DNA of 64,000 nt. Origin: Bacillus sp. FJAT-45350. Its GTDB lineage: Bacteria; Bacillota; Bacilli; Bacillales; NISU01. Positions within the stretch are counted from its first letter, which is position 1. Every line of letters starts with the position of its first letter. The notes beneath the pieces were generated by a model. It was not told where the DNA came from. It saw nothing but the letters and a program-made list of their open reading frames with translations, and ran no database searches. A program made the translations under genes and the position numbers. This document shows, one piece after another, positions 1-8,089 of the stretch. The stretch lies in NCBI RefSeq assembly GCF_002335805.1, contig NZ_NISU01000001.1:1124079-1188078 (forward strand), given 5' to 3'.

Positions 1-1
1 T

Positions 2-280
2 CATGTTTTAAGACCGGATGTACCTGGTACTACCATCATTGCTCATCTTTATAAAGATGGACTACGTTATATTCACTATGATCCAAACCAAGCAAGAAGT
101 ATTACGGTTAGGGAAGCAGCTAGAATCCAATCCTTTGATGATGATTTTGACTTCAAAGGAACGCAAGGACATGCTTATCAAATGATTGGGAACGCTGTAC
201 CACCAAAGTTTGCAGAGAGTTTAGGGCATGCAATTGATGAGTTAATGGTCTCAATTACTGAAGAAGTTGTTACTGCATAA
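2..280 (+). CDS. C5 DNA methyltransferase, C-terminal part
   Basis: This is the 3' end of a DNA (cytosine-5) methyltransferase; its 5' part lies outside the window. The reading frame starts at base 2 and gives 92 residues ending in TAA. The visible part carries late C5-methyltransferase motifs: a REAARIQSF block and the motif X-like YQMIGNAVPP. The next two genes encode an McrB-like motor and a LlaJI-type nuclease, so this is most likely a modification subunit of a LlaJI-like system. The lactococcal LlaJI system has two such methylases. Recognition specificity cannot be judged because the target-recognition domain is not in view. Confidence 0.9.
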   Translation, partial: HVLRPDVPGTTIIAHLYKDGLRYIHYDPNQARSITVREAARIQSFDDDFDFKGTQGHAYQMIGNAVPPKFAESLGHAIDELMVSITEEVVTA

Positions 281-350
281 TCTTTACTAATCTCCCTAGT
301 TTATACCAGCCATTAGATGATCTAATATATGTTTTCAAGGAGATGTTACT

Positions 351-2138
351 TTGTATAAATACGTGTTTACGAATGATTTTCGGATGTATAATAAACAGGA
401 ATTTGAACAATACGTAAAACGAATAGCAGAACAAATTCGACGGGGAGAGTCACCTCAAGATAAGAGTGATAATAATGTTTTTAATGCATTTAGATTTTTC
501 CTGTCTCTAAAAGATTACAATGGACAAACTGCAAATGGGGTTCATCGAATATTAAACGATGATATTGATAGTGTATTACACAACTTTATTAGTAAATTTC
601 AATATCCAAATAAGAGGACGAAAGCATGTCTCAATGATAGTGTCGAACAAGGTGTGGAGTTAGTTCCGTTGAGAACTATTTTAAAACTATTATATCTACA
701 ATACATTTCAAATGGTAATGAAGGCTATCTAACAAAAGACGAGATTCTACACTTTGTTTTCTATAATCGTAATCTCGTCTTTTACAGACACCTTAATTTA
801 ATTGAAGTTCTTCATGAAGTACGTAAGTATAGAGAAACTGGTCTATACCCTGACCATATTGACCCGAGTTACTTTGAGCTTCAACCAAGACATTATTCAA
901 ATTTTATTGGCATACTAGTCTACTCATCATTTGTAACTAGTAGTGGTGATAGTTTCAGAATCAATGCTAGAACATTCACCGAAAAAACGTGGTCTAATTT
1001 CCTGAAAATAGTAATGAGGGATTCTTTCCTTCAATGTTCAACAGATACAACAGATGACGAGTATTTCGAGTATATGGATATCGACTTACCTTTGATGCAG
1101 GATGAAGAACAAGGCGCTAATATAGAAACAGTTCATGAAACACCATTAAATGAAGAATTATTGATTAATAAGCCTAAAAATCGTATTCTATTTGGTGCCC
1201 CAGGAACAGGCAAAAGCCATACGTTAGAAGAAGATCGTCAAGTGTATGGTACTAATTACGAGCGTGTCACATTCCATCCAAACTATTCGTATGCTCAGTT
1301 CGTTGGAACATACAAGCCAGTGCCTAAGGTGAAGGGGAATGGTGAAGAGTATATTTCTTATGAGTTTGTGCCTGGTCCATTTCTTAGAGTATGGATTAAT
1401 GCACAAAAAAGTAATGATACGTTTGTTCCTGAAAATCATCTGTTAATTATAGAAGAAATCAATCGTGCTAATGTGGCTGCTGTATTTGGAGATGTTTTTC
1501 AGTTGTTGGATCGTAAAGAAGATGGAACAAGTGAATATTCAATTGCACCCTCTGAAGATATGAAGGCGTACCTTATCAAAGAATGTGGTTTTACTTCTGC
1601 TGAAGTATGCGAAATAACCCTTCCGAAAAATATGTATCTATGGGCAACGATGAATAGTGCAGACCAAGGAGTTTATCCTATGGATACAGCATTTAAACGT
1701 CGCTGGAGCTTTGAATATATTGGTATTGACGAAGGTGAAACTAATCTATCTGGACTGAGGGTGAACTTGAAGTTTGAAGACGAAGAAGTTGACTGGAACA
1801 CCCTACGTAAAGCGATTAATAAGCGTTTAACAGAATCGGATTTAAACGTAAACGAGGACAAATTAATAGGACCATTTTTTATTAATAGGAACGATATAGC
1901 TCCTGAAAACTTTGATTCAGTTTTTAAAAGCAAGTTATTAATGTATTTATTTGAGGATGTACTTAAGCATCGTAGTGGGAAATTTTTCACTCCTGGTCTA
2001 AATACATTTTCTAAAATCTTAAAGGCGTATGATGCTGGGAAAAACATCTTTAATTTTGATATAAGAACATCTAATATGTATCAGGCTAGTGGCTCAAGAA
2101 CTGACATGTTTGTAGCTGAAAAATTGGGAGAAGAGTAG
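351..2138 (+). CDS. McrB-like AAA+ (GTPase-type) restriction subunit, LlaJI R1-like
   Basis: This is a 595-residue motor subunit of a restriction system. The N-terminal 270 residues match nothing I recognise and are probably the DNA-binding part. An AAA_5/McrB module follows: Walker A GAPGTGKS at about 282-289, Walker B LLIIEEINRAN near 364, TMNSAD near 433 (the McrB signature position) and an arginine-finger-like FKRRW near 445. The TTG start at 351 is chosen because AAGGAGA sits 7 bases upstream. It lies 70 bases after the methyltransferase and 7 bases before the LlaJI-type nuclease gene, so the three form one operon. In McrBC-type enzymes this subunit powers translocation and its partner cuts. 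Phage defence is inferred from family. Confidence 0.85.
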   Translation: MYKYVFTNDFRMYNKQEFEQYVKRIAEQIRRGESPQDKSDNNVFNAFRFFLSLKDYNGQTANGVHRILNDDIDSVLHNFISKFQYPNKRTKACLNDSVEQGVELVPLRTILKLLYLQYISNGNEGYLTKDEILHFVFYNRNLVFYRHLNLIEVLHEVRKYRETGLYPDHIDPSYFELQPRHYSNFIGILVYSSFVTSSGDSFRINARTFTEKTWSNFLKIVMRDSFLQCSTDTTDDEYFEYMDIDLPLMQDEEQGANIETVHETPLNEELLINKPKNRILFGAPGTGKSHTLEEDRQVYGTNYERVTFHPNYSYAQFVGTYKPVPKVKGNGEEYISYEFVPGPFLRVWINAQKSNDTFVPENHLLIIEEINRANVAAVFGDVFQLLDRKEDGTSEYSIAPSEDMKAYLIKECGFTSAEVCEITLPKNMYLWATMNSADQGVYPMDTAFKRRWSFEYIGIDEGETNLSGLRVNLKFEDEEVDWNTLRKAINKRLTESDLNVNEDKLIGPFFINRNDIAPENFDSVFKSKLLMYLFEDVLKHRSGKFFTPGLNTFSKILKAYDAGKNIFNFDIRTSNMYQASGSRTDMFVAEKLGEE

Positions 2139-2145
2139 GATTCCT

Positions 2146-3501
2146 ATGAAACCAGTCTATTTACAGGAACTGAAAAAATACAGTCCCCGTGATTTAAAGC
2201 AAGTAATGGAATTAGGGAATGAGGAATACAAGGTAATTATAGAAGAACTTCAGACAAAAAGGGTCCTTAAAGTTACTAAGGGTGGTGGTTATTCCGTACA
2301 GTTTGTTGGAATGTTCATTTGTTGCAAAAAGCTCGTTTTTTGTATACCAAAATATATTACTCATTCAGACCCGTCAAAAACAATGCATCAACTCCTTACA
2401 CTGTTTAGAGAGTACAGCAAACGAGAGAAGCTAGAACAAGAAGAGATGGAGAGCTTCGGTGATATGGAGTCACGATCCACTTTTAATCTTCTTTCAGTGG
2501 TCATGTATTTACTAGAAGATTATTTGGAGAACGAATTATATCAAAATGACAAAAGTGTCTATACATTGAATGGCGATAATGGTGAAATCGATTGGGATAA
2601 AACAATATATGATCAATACGCAATTTTAAACGATGGTAAACCAATTTATCTGGATTATTATGTAAACAGCGTTATCAATGACGAAAATGACTACTTCCGA
2701 TTACTCCATATGCATGTGTTAACGGAGTGTACAGGGATACTTGAAGAAACAGGACTTGGAGAGTATCTAGGATTTCCACCAGTGAAGTTTGATGTTGATG
2801 ATGGGGCTCTTGGTTCAAAAGAGATAATCTTGTCTAAGATTAAGAGTGAGTTGTCGGTACAATTTGTGAACCGAAAGCAGATGGTGTTGAAGGCGATAGC
2901 CTCATTTATATCTCATGATTTTATGTTGGATGAAAACAATAACATTGAGTTTTACGGTACAAGAAACTTCGAGGTTGTATGGGAAAAAATATGCAGCTTT
3001 GTCCTCGATAATCAGTATGAGAAAGTGAAGGGATTTATCGATAAGCCCGTTTGGAATCCACTAGTAGGTAAGGGGCATGCTGTTGACACGTTGAAACCTG
3101 ATGTCATTAGCATTTTTAGTAAGTACAGTAAAAATTATTTTGTAATTTCTGATGCAAAGTACTATTGCATTCAACTAACAGAAACCGAATTGCAAAATAA
3201 CCCTGGTGTTGGTGATGTTACGAAGCAGTACCTCTATCAACTTGCTTTTGCTAAGTTAATGGAGCAACAAAACGTTAATGTAGTCCACAATATACTCTTA
3301 TTTCCAACTGAGAAAGAATCTATTGAATACATTGGAGATGTTACTATTGAATTTCTGAAGGTGCTGGGTTTAGAGAGTATTAAGCTTCTGAAGTTACCAG
3401 TTCATAAGGTGTTCCATATGTACATTAATTATGGAAAATTGGAGTTAGGTATGATTGGTATGTATTTAGATAGCAAGGCTCTCAATGTGAGGAATCTGTA
3501 A
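2146..3501 (+). CDS. LlaJI-family restriction endonuclease subunit (McrC-like)
   Basis: This is a 451-residue nuclease subunit. Near residues 316-342 there is a PD-(D/E)XK core, LKPDVISIF followed by VISDAKYY, as in McrC and LlaJI nucleases. The N-terminal part has the LlaJI-like pattern of a short helical region, then FVG and a PKY motif. It starts 7 bases after the McrB-like gene, so the two are probably translationally coupled and act as a complex. Length and gene order (C5 methylase, McrB-like, LlaJI) match known LlaJI-type restriction-modification systems. The cut site is not predictable from this sequence. Confidence 0.85.
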   Translation: MKPVYLQELKKYSPRDLKQVMELGNEEYKVIIEELQTKRVLKVTKGGGYSVQFVGMFICCKKLVFCIPKYITHSDPSKTMHQLLTLFREYSKREKLEQEEMESFGDMESRSTFNLLSVVMYLLEDYLENELYQNDKSVYTLNGDNGEIDWDKTIYDQYAILNDGKPIYLDYYVNSVINDENDYFRLLHMHVLTECTGILEETGLGEYLGFPPVKFDVDDGALGSKEIILSKIKSELSVQFVNRKQMVLKAIASFISHDFMLDENNNIEFYGTRNFEVVWEKICSFVLDNQYEKVKGFIDKPVWNPLVGKGHAVDTLKPDVISIFSKYSKNYFVISDAKYYCIQLTETELQNNPGVGDVTKQYLYQLAFAKLMEQQNVNVVHNILLFPTEKESIEYIGDVTIEFLKVLGLESIKLLKLPVHKVFHMYINYGKLELGMIGMYLDSKALNVRNL

Positions 3502-3550
3502 GGTAATTTAAAAGTTCTTATTTAATGCGTTATAGAAAAGAATAGATTAT

Positions 3551-3621
3551 ATCCCCATAGGTGGAAAGTGCTGAAGACCATTCATAGTATGGCACATTCT
3601 AATTCTAATGGGGATTTTTTG
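3551..3621 (+). terminator. Branched terminator-like structure after the LlaJI-type operon
   Basis: ATCCCCAT at 3551-3558 pairs with ATGGGGAT at 3608-3615, and a T run follows. The 49-base loop holds a smaller stem (GTGC...GCAC, 3568-3596). It separates the LlaJI-like operon from the next McrBC-like set. Confidence 0.5.
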
Positions 3622-3751
3622 GTTTCTGAAGATTAAAGGTAGGATGATTTGGTATATTCGTAAATTCCAATTTTTTACTATTTATATATTTTTTGATTTC
3701 TTGGAGGTTATAAGATAAACTTTTCGTTAGGTACAAGGAGGCTCTTTTTAA

Positions 3752-6502
3752 ATGGGAGAAAAGACTTTAAAATTAATAAACGAATTAAGTAAAGTCCTAT
3801 ATGAGGATAAAACATTACTATTACAAGGTGGAGTAGGTGTAGGAAAGACATATTTGGCAAAGAAAATTGCAGAAAATTTAAAAAGTCATCAATTCGTTGA
3901 TTTTCCATCAAAGAGGCAAAGGAAGACACCACAACTTTCAGATGTATGTAGAGAAATAGTTTCAATCCACCCATCTTATAGTTACGGTGATTTTATATAT
4001 GGTATTGTAGCAGAGGCTAGGTCTGACTATTTAACTTTTGAATATAAGGATAAAATCTTTATGGAATTGTTAAACTCTGCTCTTGAAAGCTGGAACAACA
4101 AAGAAAATAGGAAGTATGTCTTAATATTAGATGACATCAATCGCGGATTCATAACAGATATATTAGGTGAAGCGATTATGTTGATGGAGACGCACGGTAC
4201 AAATAAATATTCCATTACATTAAAAAGTGGAAGGGCACTTGTAATTCCTCCTAATTTTTATGTGATAGCAACTTTAAATAATTTGATCGAGACCCCTTTT
4301 GCAATGGATTTTGCATTGCAAAGACGTTTCTATAAATACACAATAGAAAGTGATTTTGAGTATATCGTAGATTCAGAAAGTGAACATGATAAAGGAAGTC
4401 TAGCACCAGAAACATTATATAAAAAAGTAAAAAAAATAGTTTTAGATAATCTTAATTACAGTTATAAGGAGAACCTACTTGAGAGGAATAAATACATAGT
4501 TGGTCATGGTTTTTTCTATGGAGCTGATTATTTAAGTAAAATAAAGTGGCAAGTGTTACCACTTCTTAGACAGTATTGTAAGGATAACATTTTAGAAAAT
4601 GAAGCAGAAATTTTTATAACTAATTTAGAAGATGAATTGAATATTAATTTTACTACAGATATAAGACATATTAACAACTATAGAATTCATGGAGCGAAAA
4701 ATGGAGTTACAGCAATAGAGTTCTATGAAAATGGAACCTCCCATAAACCAATTGTAAATATAATAGGAAGAATTAAAGAACAAAATCTTTTATCTGATAC
4801 TGATATTGAGCGATATATAATATTTAATGAAAATGTTCTATTTCGTGAAGAGACTTTGAATTTGATTACTTATTCAGCGACACTTTATGCATCAACACTA
4901 TCAAAAGATAACCTATATCTTAAGGAAAGACCGCTTTACATGAAAAGGTCTAAAGAAGATAAGCTTTTAATTAATAATGTTCCCTTTTTTGTAGCTGGCG
5001 AAATGCAAGCAACCGAATTTACAAAGTGGGAGGACACCTTCCTTCAAGATGGTTTTGTTAATAAAAGGAATTCGAGTGCGCCTAATATAGTTTTATTTCT
5101 TATAATTAAAAATTATTATAAAACATTTCTAATGAAATGTACTAGTTATTTGCAAGATTATGCTGAAAAAGAAGAAGTTCAATTGTTGCAACAATTTGCA
5201 AAATTAGAGTTTGTAAATTTTGTGGAAAGTTATAAAAAAATTATTTATAAAATAGATAGTAATGATGAAAAGAAAAAAGCTAATAAAAAAGTTAGAAAAC
5301 TTATATCAGAGCTAACATTACTTTGGACGAATTTAAACGATACTATAATAGATAAAGATGGTAATACCATAGTAGTAAAAGGAGTTTATAAAATGAACTG
5401 TGAAAACAAATACCAAGAGTATTTAGAAACAATGGAATCACTAAAAATTAATCAGATGATTTTGCAAGGACCGCCTGGAACGTCGAAAACATATTCTACT
5501 AGGGAATTTTTAAAATACGTTGGAGGTGGATTAGATAACAATTTTTTAAATGAACTTCAAATTAAAGACTATGATAGCGATCAATATTGTGATTTTATAA
5601 AGAATGATAGTGGAAAAACACCGTCTATCGCATGGGATATTGTTCAGTTTCACCCCTCCTATGGTTATGAGGATTTTATAAGAGGAATTGAGGTAACTAC
5701 TACAAAAAAATCTAATATTAAGTATGATACAGTTAATAAAGTTCTCGGTAAAATTGCTGATTTAGCTTACAAAGCGAAGGAGAAACATGAAAATAAGGAA
5801 GTAACAAGTATAACAAAGTTTTTCCTAATTGTAGATGAAATTAATCGGGCTAATTTAGCTACTGTATTTGGAGAATTAATATATGGATTAGAGTACAGAG
5901 GAGAAGGGGTAGCTACTCCGTATACCGTTGATAATTCTAATAAACTGTTATTACCAGATAATCTTTACATTATAGGTACAATGAATACGGCAGATAAATC
6001 AATTGGTGGTATTGACTATGCTATTAGAAGAAGATTTTTATTCTTTTCCTTGTTACCAGATAAAGATGTCATCTTAAATAATGATATAGATAAGAGTCAA
6101 GAAGGTACAGAGGATAGTGAAGAACTATTAAACCAAAGAGAGTTAAATATGAAAGCATATAACTTGTTTTTTAATATAAGTCGTTTGTTTGATGAGTATT
6201 TAAATCCTGAATATTATAAGGGAGATGTACAGATAGGTCATACATATTTTCTAGTAAATGAGGATGACCAATTATTTAAAAGGTTTAAGTACCAAATTAT
6301 ACCTATTTTAAGAGAGTATGTTAAAGATGGAATGTTTCAAATTAATGTTAGTAATTCTGAAAAATCAGGCTGGGAAGGTTTTTTAAATTGCATCACAGGT
6401 AGTATTAATATCAATGATGAAGAAAAAATTGTGGTTAGTATATTTGTAGAATTAACAAAAGCTGATTTGAAAGAAAAAACAAAAGAAATAAAAGAAGCTT
6501 AG
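3752..6502 (+). CDS. Tandem double-AAA McrB-like protein
   Basis: This 916-residue protein carries two McrB/AAA_5 modules in one chain. Module 1 has Walker A GGVGVGKT (about 26-33), Walker B LILDDINRG (about 124-132) and ATLNN near 173, so its MNxAD-type signature is degenerate. Module 2 has GPPGTSKT (about 573-580, with Ser replacing the usual Gly before Lys), IVDEINRAN near 692, the canonical TMNTADKS near 742 and RRR near 757. A strong internal start at 5393 (see separate entry) could make module 2 alone. McrC-like and DUF2357 nuclease genes follow on the same strand, so it is probably the motor of a type IV-like or McrBC-like defence system. A lone McrB normally has one module. Confidence 0.85.
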   Translation: MGEKTLKLINELSKVLYEDKTLLLQGGVGVGKTYLAKKIAENLKSHQFVDFPSKRQRKTPQLSDVCREIVSIHPSYSYGDFIYGIVAEARSDYLTFEYKDKIFMELLNSALESWNNKENRKYVLILDDINRGFITDILGEAIMLMETHGTNKYSITLKSGRALVIPPNFYVIATLNNLIETPFAMDFALQRRFYKYTIESDFEYIVDSESEHDKGSLAPETLYKKVKKIVLDNLNYSYKENLLERNKYIVGHGFFYGADYLSKIKWQVLPLLRQYCKDNILENEAEIFITNLEDELNINFTTDIRHINNYRIHGAKNGVTAIEFYENGTSHKPIVNIIGRIKEQNLLSDTDIERYIIFNENVLFREETLNLITYSATLYASTLSKDNLYLKERPLYMKRSKEDKLLINNVPFFVAGEMQATEFTKWEDTFLQDGFVNKRNSSAPNIVLFLIIKNYYKTFLMKCTSYLQDYAEKEEVQLLQQFAKLEFVNFVESYKKIIYKIDSNDEKKKANKKVRKLISELTLLWTNLNDTIIDKDGNTIVVKGVYKMNCENKYQEYLETMESLKINQMILQGPPGTSKTYSTREFLKYVGGGLDNNFLNELQIKDYDSDQYCDFIKNDSGKTPSIAWDIVQFHPSYGYEDFIRGIEVTTTKKSNIKYDTVNKVLGKIADLAYKAKEKHENKEVTSITKFFLIVDEINRANLATVFGELIYGLEYRGEGVATPYTVDNSNKLLLPDNLYIIGTMNTADKSIGGIDYAIRRRFLFFSLLPDKDVILNNDIDKSQEGTEDSEELLNQRELNMKAYNLFFNISRLFDEYLNPEYYKGDVQIGHTYFLVNEDDQLFKRFKYQIIPILREYVKDGMFQINVSNSEKSGWEGFLNCITGSININDEEKIVVSIFVELTKADLKEKTKEIKEA
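5377..5395 (+). promoter_or_regulatory. Internal ribosome binding site and in-frame ATG
   Basis: AAAAGGAG at 5377-5384 lies 8 bases before an ATG at 5393 that is in frame (codon 548) with the double-AAA gene. A product from here would be 369 residues and contain only the second AAA module. E. coli McrB is known to make a short form from an internal start; here the same idea is inferred from sequence. Confidence 0.55.
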
Positions 6503-6560
6503 AAAAAAATATAAAGTTTATAAATTATATTTAATTATTGTGTAATGAAAGGAAATCGAA

Positions 6561-8039
6561 ATGGCGACTAAAGGTAGTAATTTTGTCAGTGTTAAGGATA
6601 ATTGCTCTATCAAAGAAGATATATTAAAAAAAGGCATTGAGCTGGATAGAATATATATCCCAACTAGAGGTGATGTAACTAATCTTGGAATACATAAATA
6701 CAATGATAAGTTATATTCTTCTAATTATGTAGGGGTTTGTCGCTTAAAAAATATAGATGGGGAGAATCTGAAAAAAAATGGTGTAGAACAAATTCTTAAA
6801 GTTCAACCAAGATTTAATTTATCAGTGATTGAAATGCTAAACTTTATTAGAACCGATGATGAATTTGATAGGTATTTAGCTCCCCAAACCGTAAGAAGAA
6901 ATCAGGCAGATAAGGAAATAGAATCTCTTGAAATGAATGAGTTATTTTATTTTTACGAAAATGAATCTCCTATAAAAGTAGATGCTGATATTGCAAAGGA
7001 AAGTAGTATCCTTACCACAACGCTATTTTTATCTATGTTAAAAGAGCTATGCAGAAAGCCTTTAATGGGAAGAATGATAAAAAAAGAAGAAAACTTAGTT
7101 GGTAAAGTAAAAGGAAAGATATTATTTAATAAACATATACGTCAAAATTTAGTAAAAGGACGTAATGATAGGATATATTGTAAATATTTACATTATTCAG
7201 AGGATATTGTAGAAAATCAATTTTTAAAGGCTGCTTTATTAAAAGCTAAACGCTTTATTACACAGTATTTTAATGAAAACATAGAAAGTACAAATACTAA
7301 TTACAATAAAACTATTGCATATTGTACAAAAGTATTAGGACATATTAGTTCAACAAAAATATCCGGTAGTGAATGCGATAATTTAAAGTTTAATGGCTGC
7401 TATGCGAACTACAAAAAGGTAATAAAACTGGCAAAAATGGTCTTAAATGAAGTTTCTATTGATACAAATGGAAAGGTTAGTATTACAAATTATATAATTC
7501 CGTACGCAGTTTCTATGGAAAAGCTTTTTGAAATGTATGTACGTGCATATTTGAAAAAAAACGGATTTGCTTCATATAAAACGAAAGATTCAGAGCCACT
7601 GCAACTGTTTAAATATGATGATAAAAAAAGTATTTTTGAAGGAACGGAAAAAGGGATGGCAGATTATATTGGAGGGCCAATTAAGCCTGATATTGTTGTT
7701 AAAAATATTAAAACTGATGAAGTTATAGTCTTTGATGTTAAATATAAAGATTTTAAGAACAAAAGGTATGCCAGAGAAGATAGATTGCAATTATTAGCAT
7801 ATGCCCTAATGTATAATTGCTCTCATATTGGATTGATTTTTCCAAAACAAAATGATAAAGAATATCTAGTACCTCAAAGAGTGCAATCATTAGAAAAAAG
7901 AGAGATTATGTATCATGAATTATTTGTTGATATAGAGCTGGATGATAATATAGAAGGTGTTGAGGAACTTTCTTACGAGAAAGAAACAAGTTTTGCGAAG
8001 TATATTGAAAATCTCTTTATGGATCCAAAGGAAATTTAA
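6561..8039 (+). CDS. McrC-like restriction nuclease subunit
   Basis: This 492-residue protein has an McrC-type PD-(D/E)XK core near residues 375-396: KPDIVV, then VIVFDVKYK. A central alpha-helical region (about 150-330) is typical of McrC. The ATG at 6561 follows GAAAGGAAA at a normal distance. It lies 58 bases after the double-AAA gene and should be its nuclease partner. In McrBC, McrC stimulates the motor and cuts DNA; that role is taken from the family. The target (methylated or not) is unknown. Confidence 0.8.
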   Translation: MATKGSNFVSVKDNCSIKEDILKKGIELDRIYIPTRGDVTNLGIHKYNDKLYSSNYVGVCRLKNIDGENLKKNGVEQILKVQPRFNLSVIEMLNFIRTDDEFDRYLAPQTVRRNQADKEIESLEMNELFYFYENESPIKVDADIAKESSILTTTLFLSMLKELCRKPLMGRMIKKEENLVGKVKGKILFNKHIRQNLVKGRNDRIYCKYLHYSEDIVENQFLKAALLKAKRFITQYFNENIESTNTNYNKTIAYCTKVLGHISSTKISGSECDNLKFNGCYANYKKVIKLAKMVLNEVSIDTNGKVSITNYIIPYAVSMEKLFEMYVRAYLKKNGFASYKTKDSEPLQLFKYDDKKSIFEGTEKGMADYIGGPIKPDIVVKNIKTDEVIVFDVKYKDFKNKRYAREDRLQLLAYALMYNCSHIGLIFPKQNDKEYLVPQRVQSLEKREIMYHELFVDIELDDNIEGVEELSYEKETSFAKYIENLFMDPKEI

Positions 8040-8089
8040 ATCTATTAGATATTCATTCTCTTTGTGATTTATCCCGTATTCTCATTCAA

